DNA of 19,808 nt from an uncultured Pseudomonadota bacterium (GTDB lineage: Bacteria > Pseudomonadota > Alphaproteobacteria > Rs-D84), in NCBI GenBank assembly GCA_902776515.1, contig CACYQE010000005.1, positions 1 to 19,808 on the forward strand. Direction: 5' to 3'. A model generated the notes under the pieces. It did no database searches, had not been told where the DNA came from, and worked only from the letters and a program-made list of their open reading frames with translations. Position numbers and translations under genes: made by a program. Shown here one piece after another: positions 1 to 7,299 of this stretch (within the stretch, counting starts at the first letter, position 1; every line of letters starts with the position of its first letter).

Positions 1-257
1 TTTTCAAGAACCCCATTACGACCAGATACCTCGATTTCCCCTTTTTGTCCAACGGCTTCCTCGAAATCTTTCAAATTGGTTTCTTTAGTTGGTTTAAAAA
101 TTACATTTCCGTCTTTATCTATTTTCGCCTTTGATACAGCACACTGTTTAGTATTTCCGGCGGAATTTTCACCGGTAAAGCCCCCTGTCATATTTGCCAA
201 ATCGGGTATATTTAATTTGTACTTTACCCCCAAAAGCCAATTTGTAAATCTACTCAT
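1..257 (-). CDS. Hypothetical protein, N-terminal part, cut by window edge
   Basis: An open frame runs from ATG at 257 to the left edge of the window (85 codons visible, no stop). The start is well supported: AGGAGA lies about 6 bases upstream, and a near-consensus promoter lies further upstream at 322-349. The visible protein begins MSRFTNWLLG and continues with a soluble, mixed-charge sequence; there is no signal peptide or transmembrane segment. One Cys is visible (about residue 39). I do not recognise the family. It is divergent from the exported Cys-rich cluster starting at 416, and the two share a 158-base intergenic region. Function unknown; the reading frame itself is likely real because of the promoter and ribosome binding site. 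Confidence 0.75.
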   Translation of the reverse strand, partial: MSRFTNWLLGVKYKLNIPDLANMTGGFTGENSAGNTKQCAVSKAKIDKDGNVIFKPTKETNLKDFEEAVGQKGEIEVSGRNGVLE

Positions 258-277
258 TTTTCGTCTCCTATATTTTT

Positions 278-302
278 TTGCACAAGTTGATTTTTTGTGC
301 AA
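278..302. promoter_or_regulatory. Inverted repeat in the leader of the 1-257 gene (possible operator or RNA hairpin)
   Basis: TTGCACAA (278-285) and TTGTGCAA (295-302) form a perfect 8-base inverted repeat around a 9-base spacer. It lies just downstream of the predicted transcription start of the minus-strand gene and upstream of its ribosome binding site. It could bind a dimeric repressor or fold in the leader RNA. No long T-run follows on the minus strand, so a terminator is unlikely. Confidence 0.5.
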
Positions 303-321
303 TTTTTCTATTCACACGTAC

Positions 322-349
322 ATTATAGACAAAATTATTTTAATGTCAA
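322..349 (-). promoter_or_regulatory. Sigma70-type promoter of the truncated minus-strand gene
   Basis: On the minus strand there is TTGACA (349-344), a 16-base spacer and TATAAT (327-322). Both hexamers are consensus. The predicted transcript starts near 315 and has a leader of about 57 bases that contains the inverted repeat at 278-302. Confidence 0.75.
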
Positions 350-369
350 TCGTTTTAGCAAAAATAGTT

Positions 370-398
370 TTGCACTGTTTGTGATTTTTTGATATAGT
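370..398 (+). promoter_or_regulatory. Promoter of the exported Cys-rich cluster
   Basis: TTGCAC (370-375), a 17-base spacer and TATAGT (393-398) precede the ATG at 416. The leader is very short (about 10 bases after the predicted start), with a GAGAG ribosome-binding stretch at 411-415. This would drive the whole 416-5244 gene series, which has no obvious internal terminator. Confidence 0.6.
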
Positions 399-415
399 TA
401 TTTTCTAGAAGAGAG

Positions 416-1300
416 ATGAGATATCTAACCGGCTTTTTTACAATCATTACATTGGCCACGATGTCAACGTTTGTTTATGCGGCACCTGCGGCCAAATGTT
501 CCAAGGTAAACCTTACACATTGTTTGGATTCTGTTTGTGCGATAAACGCAGCGGTTAACAAGGCTGCACGCTGTCAATATTGTGGCACTGCAAATGCGGG
601 CGAACCACCTGCGGCTAAATCTGGTCTGACCAACGTAACGGCCGGCAAATCCACAAAATACACACTGACGGACAAGGAATTAAAACTTGCCCCCACCGAC
701 CCGGGTCAACGTTATGCATGGGGAACGACCGAATGTTTGAAAAAGGTTGCGAACTGTTCGCCTGATGATGTGTCTGATGCATACGACAAATTAATTGAAC
801 AATCTTGCAAGGCGGCCGGCATCACCGAAAAGACCAAGGTTACAAGTGCGGATTTAAACCAGAAAAAGAACAAAAAACAATGCAACACCAGCATTGAAAA
901 CTGTTTGACAAAAAAATGCGGAACCGGGTTTGAAAAGTGCGAATCTCAACCGGATTACGACCGTTCTTTTTCCGAATGTGCGGTGGAAGCATCAGGTTGT
1001 GACGAACACATTGCATCTTTACGGACTGAATTTGATACTGAACGCAAAAACGCGGCAAATGTCCGCGAAACAGCGTTGGCGAATTTGGTAAAAAAATATC
1101 AAACAGCACGCGAAAACAGACTTAAAACGGCACGCGATTCCTGTGCAAAGCCGGTATCTGCGGAATATACCAAATGCATGAAACAATTTGAAAACCTGTG
1201 CAAAACGGTGTTGAAAAACCGTTGTACTGATGACATCAAAAAAGTAATAGACGAAGGTTTGTGTTCATTCAACAAATCGGCATGCAATTTTTTAAAGTAA
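416..1300 (+). CDS. Exported cysteine-rich protein, lineage-specific
   Basis: This 294-residue protein has a clear Sec signal peptide (hydrophobic core about residues 4-20, likely cleavage after YAA near 23). The mature part contains about 20 cysteines. Residues 156-175 carry the module C-x6-C-x4-C-G-x2-F-x2-C (C156, C163, C168, C175), which recurs twice in the next gene. A Lys/Glu-rich, probably helical stretch (about 199-240) follows, then a Cys-rich tail (C243, C254, C262, C270, C283, C290). The regular spacing suggests disulfide bonds formed outside the cytoplasm. It is first of a co-directional series, 10 bases upstream of the next gene. No catalytic motif is visible and I do not recognise a named family. 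Being an exported disulfide-rich protein is well supported; its role is unknown. Confidence 0.85.
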   Translation: MRYLTGFFTIITLATMSTFVYAAPAAKCSKVNLTHCLDSVCAINAAVNKAARCQYCGTANAGEPPAAKSGLTNVTAGKSTKYTLTDKELKLAPTDPGQRYAWGTTECLKKVANCSPDDVSDAYDKLIEQSCKAAGITEKTKVTSADLNQKKNKKQCNTSIENCLTKKCGTGFEKCESQPDYDRSFSECAVEASGCDEHIASLRTEFDTERKNAANVRETALANLVKKYQTARENRLKTARDSCAKPVSAEYTKCMKQFENLCKTVLKNRCTDDIKKVIDEGLCSFNKSACNFLK

Positions 1301-1310
1301 GTGAAAAAAT

Positions 1311-3371
1311 ATGAAAAAAACGTTTGGAACATTTTTAATGAAATCTTTGTTAACATCTGCACTGGTGTTAACAGTGGTTGCGTTTTCAAATGTTGGCTGG
1401 TCGGCGGTTGCAGAACGTCCACAATCAACCACGGCACCAAAGCCCGATAATTCTGCCCGTGGAAAAATGCGTGCGAATCCCGGGGCGGCAACGTTACAAA
1501 TATCCGATGCGGTAATTGATGATTCTGAAACAACAACATCTGATACGGCGGCGGAAAACGATTCGGAATCAGTGGAACCCATTTTTGTTGGGAACAAAGC
1601 GAACGATTTCGATTCGGTCCTTGCTGATTTGGATGCACCGGGTGCCCGCGATTCAGCGGCTGATGCACGTGCAGAAAAAATCCGTCAACAGCGTGAGGCA
1701 TTAAACAATCAATCAAACGCCCAGTCACACGCGATATCGACCGGTGCGAACGCATGCGACACGGGTCTGCGTAAATGTATGGCTGAAAAATGTGGTGCGG
1801 ACTTTACGAAATGTGAAAAAGATAATGAAACCACATGGGAAAACAAATTGGAATCTTGCCGTTCGAAAACCACTTGCACGGCACACGAATATACTTTGTT
1901 ATCGCCGGAAATCAAGGCTGACCGCGACATAAACGTCAAAATGGCATTTTATGAATCTGTATTAAATTGTGGTAATCGGTATAACAAATGCATCACCAGC
2001 AATTGTGGTGAAAACTTTGAAAAATGCATATCTAAATCAGACGGCGATGCAGCGATAAAAAAATGTGACAATATTGCCAAGGAATGTAAACAGCAAGATA
2101 ACGGTATGCCACAACGTATGATGAGTATCTTTGGAACATTACGCACCGAAAAAACGAATGCGATAAAGGACGATGAAAAACGTCTATATGAATTGCGTGA
2201 TTTGATGCGTAAAAGTTGCGAAAAATTTGGTGCGATGTTTGACGAACGCACATTGGATTGCGTTTATACTGTTAATTTCTTTGCGGGCGAAGACGGAACC
2301 AAAATGGCATCGAAAAAGTTGTATGCGGGCGATGCATTTCAATGCACCCCGAATTGGTTTGGCATTGATGTTACCACATTCAAGGAAAATGCATACCGTT
2401 TAACACGCAGCGAATCCGCGGCATCATCGGCGGCATTTGGTGCGGGACTGGGAACCGCAGCGGGATTGTATACATCGGGTGCACTTACCCGCCGTATTGA
2501 TGAAAAAGGCTGGAATTTAGGCACCGGCGACAAGGATAATGATGGTGGCAACAAGGACAACAAGGGCAACAAATGCACAAAATCAGGTGGCACATGGGAA
2601 AATGACGATTGCACCTGCCCCGAGGATGCCGGACTAGAAAAATCTGGTAAATCTTGCGCATGTAAAGATAAATCTTTGGTTTACGACGAGGAAACAAGCA
2701 AATGCATTGTAAAAGGTAAATCAGAAGATAAATGTAGCAAAACCGGTGGGAAATGGGATGATACTAACAAAAAGTGCACATGTAATTCAGCACAATATCT
2801 AATATCAACTGACTCAGGTAATGCGTGTAAATGCAAAACTGGCAAGTGGGACAGTAAAAGCGGCAAGTGCATACAAAATACCACAGAAAAAAACAAGGGA
2901 AACAAACCTGGGGATAAAGATGATAAAGATGCCGTAAAAAAATGTGAAAAAAGTGGTGGTTCATATATGTCTTCAACAAACAGTTGCGAATGTCACGGTT
3001 CCCACATGAACCCAAACCCACAAGATGGTCAATGTGTTTGTATGTATGGTTACACGCTTAAAAACAAAAAATGCGTTGAAAATTCGACAAAACCGGCAAA
3101 AACCGAAAAAGAAATGTGTGAAAACCCAGAAGAACAAGGGTATTACAAAGGGAAATGGGACCCAATAAAGAAAGAATGCAAATGCCCCAAGAAAGGCGAA
3201 TTGTCCACCACCCCGCTGACACCAGAAAAAGATACAAAATGGCTTAAACCAGAGTTAGGTGGTCGTCCTGGGAAATCGGTTGACGTTATAAGTGTACTAC
3301 CAGGAGCCAACCTAAACAGCACAATCCAGTATTCGTCCGGCGGGTGTGCAGTCAGCAGTTCAAAGCTTTAG
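1311..3371 (+). CDS. Large exported multi-repeat cysteine-rich protein
   Basis: This 686-residue protein starts with a signal peptide (about residues 1-35). A low-complexity Ser/Asp/Thr-rich stretch follows (about 36-145). Two copies of the C-x6-C-x4-CGxxFxKC module lie at 149-168 and 220-239, the same module as in the preceding gene; the region from about 215 to 320 resembles that gene's C-terminal half. An Ala/Gly-rich hydrophobic segment (about 369-392) could insert in or lie along a membrane. From 421 on there are repeated short units of the form C-x-K-[ST]-GG-x-[WY]...C-x-C (421-436, 474-491, 544-561, with looser copies near 506-520 and 603-624), separated by Lys/Asp/Asn-rich linkers. 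It looks like an extended surface or periplasmic disulfide-rich protein. No named family recognised. Confidence 0.85.
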   Translation: MKKTFGTFLMKSLLTSALVLTVVAFSNVGWSAVAERPQSTTAPKPDNSARGKMRANPGAATLQISDAVIDDSETTTSDTAAENDSESVEPIFVGNKANDFDSVLADLDAPGARDSAADARAEKIRQQREALNNQSNAQSHAISTGANACDTGLRKCMAEKCGADFTKCEKDNETTWENKLESCRSKTTCTAHEYTLLSPEIKADRDINVKMAFYESVLNCGNRYNKCITSNCGENFEKCISKSDGDAAIKKCDNIAKECKQQDNGMPQRMMSIFGTLRTEKTNAIKDDEKRLYELRDLMRKSCEKFGAMFDERTLDCVYTVNFFAGEDGTKMASKKLYAGDAFQCTPNWFGIDVTTFKENAYRLTRSESAASSAAFGAGLGTAAGLYTSGALTRRIDEKGWNLGTGDKDNDGGNKDNKGNKCTKSGGTWENDDCTCPEDAGLEKSGKSCACKDKSLVYDEETSKCIVKGKSEDKCSKTGGKWDDTNKKCTCNSAQYLISTDSGNACKCKTGKWDSKSGKCIQNTTEKNKGNKPGDKDDKDAVKKCEKSGGSYMSSTNSCECHGSHMNPNPQDGQCVCMYGYTLKNKKCVENSTKPAKTEKEMCENPEEQGYYKGKWDPIKKECKCPKKGELSTTPLTPEKDTKWLKPELGGRPGKSVDVISVLPGANLNSTIQYSSGGCAVSSSKL

Positions 3372-3389
3372 GGTTTATAGGGCTAAGAC

Positions 3390-4297
3390 ATGAAAAAATA
3401 TAAAGTAAGTTTTTTTGCGGTTTTAATGATGATACCACCCGCGGTTGGATATGGTGATGCCTCTGGTGCTCTGTCGTCGCTTGGTGCTGAAACAACTATA
3501 CAGAACACACCAACCAATTTTACAAGTTTTTTTGATACCAATAATGTCCAACAAGTTCGGAACGATGCTTCAAACTTTAACAACACTATTGCTTCATATA
3601 AAAGTAATTCCAGCTCAGACGATGATGACACTGATGTAAATGAAAAATTAGAAAAGTTAGAAAAAAAGCGTGACATCGCCCACGGTCTGGTTTCCGGTGC
3701 ATCAAGTGCGATGACCGGTATTGGGGGAATGGAAATGGCCCAAGCCATCAGTGAACAAAAATCTGATGCAGACGCAGAAGAAGAAATGGGGGCGTATCTC
3801 ACAACGTTCAAATGCGATTATGGCAAAAGCCAAAAATATGACTATTCAACCCAGGATATTATTTTACCGGGTGGCAACGAACTTGTTCAATATTACACGG
3901 AATATAAAACCCTGGCCGACCAATTAAAGGCCGATAAAACCGCACTTGGGTTAACACCCGGTATTGAATCCCAGGTTGTTTATGACAAAGCGGAAAGCGG
4001 TTTATATAAAATACCGGTGGTAAATATACATCATTATCCCGTGCATTGTTGGATGAAAACAGTGAAGATGCCGCGGACTGGGCAGCCGAAAAAGATAAAA
4101 CCAAAAAGCGTTTACAAATTGGTGCAACCGTTGCCGCCGCCGGTCTGGTTGCTGGTTTTATCGGCGATAAATTAATTGATAAACATTATGATAAGTTAGA
4201 AGAACAATTACAAGACAGTGATTATATGTTCCAATATTATATCGATAGATTTGGTGCCGATGAACTGCAAAAAATGTTAGACGAATACAATAAATAA
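3390..4297 (+). pseudogene. Exported protein gene split by a one-base frameshift
   Basis: The frame from ATG 3390 gives a signal peptide (MKKYKVSFFAVLMM...) and a coherent soluble domain up to about 4010, then turns into an unlikely Pro/Lys-rich tail ending at 4175. The -1 frame takes over smoothly: reading AAT ACC GGT GGT from 4010 gives NTGGKYTSLSRALLDENSED and continues to a stop at 4297, with an Ala/Gly-rich hydrophobic segment and a charged helix at the end. Restoring one A in the AAAA run at 4008-4011 joins both parts into about 302 residues. The intact product would be an exported protein with a coiled, Asp/Ser-rich N-terminal region, a central domain containing one Cys, and a C-terminal hydrophobic helix. 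It may be a real mutation or an assembly/sequencing error; the strong coding character on both sides suggests a recent event or an artefact. Confidence 0.8.
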
Positions 4298-4323
4298 GAA
4301 TAATGCAAAAAAGGGTGCAAATA

Positions 4324-5244
4324 ATGAAAATTTTTACATCTTTGTTAACACTTTCTGTGTATTGTTTGTTTCTTAGTACAGCCGATGCGGAAATTTCTGC
4401 AAAAACACCGAAACAACGTTGCGAAGTTTTTCATAGAATTAATAGTAATTCTGCAACCGAAACGGACGAAACAGATCAGAAACAACTTAGAGCTATTTAT
4501 GAATCTAATCTCAAGAAGCATGAAGAGGATAAAAACAATACATTTTTTTATGTTGAACCGAATCGGTCATGTTCGGATAAGTATGCACAAAACTCTTACT
4601 TTACTAATAAAATCCCCTGTAACAGCCTTAAGGTTAATAACAGTTTGACTGCGAGTCAGAGTAGTACACCTTTTTGTAGATATGATCCACGTATTATTAT
4701 AGATAGAGTAATGATGCAGGAATATGTTCGTGCTAATTATCCAAATGCCGATATTAGTGCCCCAACCGAAACAACTGAAAGGTCAATCGCTGCTGATAGA
4801 GGTGGACGTGGTGGAGAGTATCCTGTCGTTTATTGGTCAATAGATAAAAAATACGAACATGGACAATTTGTTCATGGTTGGATGGTACAAGAAATTAAAA
4901 AGAAGCCATTTTCTTACAAAGAAAGAGCGGAACAGTGGTGTTATTCAAGATTCTATCCATATAATAATGTAGTTACATGGAAAACTCTTCATACCAATGT
5001 GGACGATGGCCAATATATTTGTTGGTTCACGTATGGTGATAAAAATAAAAATTTGCACAACGAGGAAAATGGTGTTGGCAAAAGAGCTTGTGATGATATA
5101 AACGAATATATCAGTCAAATGCAAAAGAGCGTAAGCGATTCAACACTAATTGGTGCAACTGCTGAATGGAAAGTTATCACAACCCAAACAAAAGACGGTA
5201 AACCTGTACCTGAATATCATTGTGTCATAACAATCCCACAATAG
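4324..5244 (+). CDS. Exported protein of unknown function
   Basis: I place the start at ATG 4324, not the in-frame ATG at 4303. The later start puts a standard signal peptide (MKIFTSLLTLSVY..., cleavage near the ADA motif) at the very N-terminus and has AAGGG about 8 bases upstream. The product is about 306 residues with cysteines scattered through the mature part and an aromatic-rich middle (VVYWSIDKKYEHGQFVHGW and following). The gene ends with tandem stops (TAG TAG). It is the last gene of the exported series and is followed directly by the composite repeat region. Cysteine content is lower than in the first two genes and the shared Cys module is absent. No family recognised. Confidence 0.8.
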   Translation: MKIFTSLLTLSVYCLFLSTADAEISAKTPKQRCEVFHRINSNSATETDETDQKQLRAIYESNLKKHEEDKNNTFFYVEPNRSCSDKYAQNSYFTNKIPCNSLKVNNSLTASQSSTPFCRYDPRIIIDRVMMQEYVRANYPNADISAPTETTERSIAADRGGRGGEYPVVYWSIDKKYEHGQFVHGWMVQEIKKKPFSYKERAEQWCYSRFYPYNNVVTWKTLHTNVDDGQYICWFTYGDKNKNLHNEENGVGKRACDDINEYISQMQKSVSDSTLIGATAEWKVITTQTKDGKPVPEYHCVITIPQ

Positions 5245-5540
5245 TAGTGGGTTGTGGTTAGTGGGTTGTGAAACGTCATAGCGGCGTATCGTGCCCCGCA
5301 AAAATTGAATCGTCATACCCGGCCCTTTCTTCGTCATACCGTTCCCTTCTTCGTCATACCGGCCCCCTTCTTCGTCATACCGGCGAAAGCCGGTATCTCT
5401 ACATTACTGCCTGAGACTAATCCGCGACAAAGCCTAACGAGACCCCGATTTTCATCGGGGTGACGGTTGATTTTCTGTGGATGATTCCAGCCTGTGTAAC
5501 GATTCACTAACCATATACACTAACCACAAACCACTAACAA
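5245..5540. repeat. Composite intergenic repeat element, degenerate copy with internal tandem array
   Basis: This 341-base gene-free gap lies between convergent genes. It begins right after the stop with a GTGGTTAGTG-type arm (5254-5278, 23 of 25 bases identical to the arm at 8836-8860). Three tandem 20-21-base units of the type CGTCATACCGGCCCYTTCTT follow (5311-5372). Next is hairpin 1, ATACCGGC-GAAA-GCCGGTAT (5377-5396), a spacer, then hairpin 2, ACCCCGAT-TTTC-ATCGGGGT (5442-5461), followed by TGACGGTT. The right side ends in CACTAACC/ACCACTAAC repeats (about 5502-5539) that are roughly complementary to the left arm. Both hairpins are identical to those in the element at 8809-8971. The function is unknown; its position suggests a REP/MITE-like element. 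Confidence 0.75.
5311..5372. repeat. Short tandem array, three 20-21-base units
   Basis: Units start at 5311, 5332 and 5352, each beginning CGTCATACC and ending CTT. The same CGTCATACC then begins hairpin 1 at 5373. The array looks like local amplification of the left edge of hairpin 1. There are no unique spacers, so it is not a CRISPR array. Confidence 0.75.
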
Positions 5541-5542
5541 AA

Positions 5543-5562
5543 AACCGCCCGGATGGGCGGTT
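5543..5562 (-). terminator. Rho-independent terminator of the DsbA-like gene
   Basis: AACCGCCC (5543-5550), loop GGAT, and GGGCGGTT (5555-5562) form a GC-rich stem. On the minus strand it is followed directly by a T-run (GGCGGTTTTTTG). It lies about 25 bases past the stop codon at 5586. Confidence 0.85.
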
Positions 5563-5585
5563 CAATTCCAACTGATTGAATAAAA

Positions 5586-6410
5586 TTATTTATCCAATGC
5601 TTCGTTGATTCTGTCAGCCGAAACAGCACCAGGGAAAGCCTGTTCGCCAACAATCAAGAACGGTGTTCCGCTGATTTCAAAACGATTCGCCAAATCACGA
5701 ACGTTTTTCAATTCACGTGCCACAACCGCACCTTTCATATCGCGTTCCAACTGTTCCGCATTCAAACCAGCTTCTGTTGCCAAAGCCATAACGTTCTTCA
5801 TAATCTTTGGGCCCATTTTTGAACGATCTTTCATATCTTCTGGTTTGAAATAGCCTTTTTCCATCAACAATTTATCCAACGCAGCCGCTTTTTCATTACC
5901 CTGCAATTTCGCAGCGATAACAGCCTTGGCTGGGGCATCAGACAATTCGCCGTGGATAGAAAAGTTCTTTAACACAACGCGAACATCTTTGCGTTCTGCC
6001 ATAACTTTTGCCAATTCTTCGTGAACACGACGGCAATACGGGCAAGAATAGTCAGACCACAAGAAAATAGTCTTTTTCGCATTTTCGTCACCCCAAATCG
6101 GTGCATCAGCGACCATTTCGCCCATATTGGAACGAACATAGGAACGAACAGCTTTGTTCTTTTCTGCTTCCTGCTGTGCCTGCATCGCAGTGACCATTTC
6201 TTTCAAAATGTTCGGATTAACGTTTGTCATATAGTACGGTGTGTACAAACGGCATACGCAGCCCGAAATCAAAATGATAGAAATCAATTTGACGATTTTT
6301 TTGATGATGATACCATCATTTGTTGGTTTCTTACCACCCTTGTTCAACAGCATGCCGCCAAACAAGAACAATGCGATACCAACAATTAAAAGAATTATTG
6401 TCCAAATCAT
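5586..6410 (-). CDS. Membrane-anchored DsbA-like thiol:disulfide oxidoreductase
   Basis: This 274-residue protein has a thioredoxin-fold domain from about residue 100 with the active site CPYC (C123-C126, context SDYSCPYCRRVH) and the cis-proline loop SGTPFLIVG (P250), the hallmarks of the DsbA/Com1-like family. The N-terminus has two hydrophobic segments (about 3-22 and 38-52) with a Lys-rich stretch between them, so the catalytic domain is probably membrane-tethered and faces the periplasm. The second segment ends ISGC (C51), which resembles a lipobox. A start at Met20 would give a lipoprotein-like precursor, but AGGAG sits just upstream of the ATG at 6410, so I keep that start. It is encoded between five exported Cys-rich genes, which are plausible substrates (inference). 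Enzyme class is confident; oxidase versus isomerase role is not. Confidence 0.9.
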   Translation of the reverse strand: MIWTIILLIVGIALFLFGGMLLNKGGKKPTNDGIIIKKIVKLISIILISGCVCRLYTPYYMTNVNPNILKEMVTAMQAQQEAEKNKAVRSYVRSNMGEMVADAPIWGDENAKKTIFLWSDYSCPYCRRVHEELAKVMAERKDVRVVLKNFSIHGELSDAPAKAVIAAKLQGNEKAAALDKLLMEKGYFKPEDMKDRSKMGPKIMKNVMALATEAGLNAEQLERDMKGAVVARELKNVRDLANRFEISGTPFLIVGEQAFPGAVSADRINEALDK

Positions 6411-6441
6411 GGTTTTTCTCCTTTTCTTGTTGAACAGATTT

Positions 6442-6471
6442 ATCTTAGCAAAAGTTTTTACAATTGTGCAA
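6442..6471 (-). promoter_or_regulatory. Promoter of the DsbA-like gene
   Basis: On the minus strand there is TTGCAC (6471-6466), an 18-base spacer and TAAGAT (6447-6442), about 30 bases upstream of the start. It lies just past the recO stop, so the gene can be transcribed independently of recO. Confidence 0.5.
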
Positions 6472-6477
6472 GAATTT

Positions 6478-7143
6478 TTAATTATTTTTTTTTGTTTGCA
6501 ACACTGCCCTAAAATTCGGCATTTTTACATCCATGGCCATACAAATATTTTGCAAAAATTTATATGTAGTCCCCAAATCAATCGGCAAACGATATAACCT
6601 TGATACATACGGTGCGGCACAATCATCACACACCGCACGCCCCGTTCGTGGCGACAAAAAGTTTAAGTTTTCACGCCGACCACATCCCGAACAGCACGTC
6701 AAATCCAACGCGTATCCCAATTCACCCAACAAACAAATTTCCCAATTCAAATATTCACCCGCCGCATCATTTGACACCGGCATTTTTCGTAACAAATCCA
6801 ATGTCGCATCATACAGTTTCTGATACGATTCGCGTTCTGGCAATAAATTTGCAATTAAATCAAATGCCGCATTCATAAACCCCAAACATTTTGGATTTTG
6901 CATTAACAACGCCGCCATATTTTTTTCAGCTTCCCAATGAAACACACCCATTGCCGTATCCAACCGTGCACCCCACGATACCGCCCCGACCTGGCCCACC
7001 AAGGGTTTATCTTTTTTTGCGACCAACGCACCACGCATAACCCCACGCATAATTCCATAATCGCGTGAAAACACAACAGCAACCGCATTAACTTCATCAA
7101 ACGGTCGCAAAGATATTAAAATTCCATCAGATTCCAGTTTCAT
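6478..7143 (-). CDS. recO: DNA repair protein RecO
   Basis: RecO loads RecA in the RecFOR recombination-repair pathway in the cytoplasm. The N-terminal OB-fold signature is visible (GILISLRPFDEVNAVAVVF, then GIMRGVMRGA), followed by a helical domain and a zinc-finger region CCSGCG...CDDC with the family-typical FLSPRTGRAV between the Cys pairs. I start at ATG 7143 (MKLESDG), giving 221 residues, slightly shorter than the E. coli protein. An ATG at 7152 is also possible, and the open frame extends to 7236 with an unlikely hydrophobic leader. No clear ribosome binding site is seen for any of these starts. It is divergent from the 7300-8808 gene across the region carrying the AG repeat. The identification is based on the conserved motifs and is confident. 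Confidence 0.88.
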   Translation of the reverse strand: MKLESDGILISLRPFDEVNAVAVVFSRDYGIMRGVMRGALVAKKDKPLVGQVGAVSWGARLDTAMGVFHWEAEKNMAALLMQNPKCLGFMNAAFDLIANLLPERESYQKLYDATLDLLRKMPVSNDAAGEYLNWEICLLGELGYALDLTCCSGCGRRENLNFLSPRTGRAVCDDCAAPYVSRLYRLPIDLGTTYKFLQNICMAMDVKMPNFRAVLQTKKNN

Positions 7144-7189
7144 AAAAAACATTGTAATCAAAATTAAACTTTTTTTGAATACATTTTTA

Positions 7190-7198
7190 TGGTATAAT
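7190..7198 (+). promoter_or_regulatory. Extended -10 promoter upstream of the AG repeat
   Basis: TGGTATAAT (7190-7198) matches an extended -10 element (TGnTATAAT); no good -35 is visible at the right distance. Transcription would begin near 7205, just before the AAAGGA ribosome binding site at 7209-7214. Confidence 0.55.
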
Positions 7199-7222
7199 GT
7201 TACGCGACAAAGGATTAGATTT

Positions 7223-7294
<72 letters not shown>

Positions 7295-7299
7295 GGCCG

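Noticed and set aside
76..384. Plus-strand open frame at the left edge
   Set aside because: It is the complement of the truncated minus-strand gene plus its promoter region, which has better start signals.
4002..4016. Programmed -1 ribosomal frameshifting in the split gene
   Set aside because: The site does not form a proper slippery heptamer (slipping from AAA at 4008 would pair with TAA), and no obvious downstream structure is seen. A missing base in a homopolymer is simpler.
5311..5400. Repeats that could suggest a CRISPR array
   Set aside because: The units are directly tandem, have no unique spacers, and pass into a hairpin of a repeat element found again at 8860.
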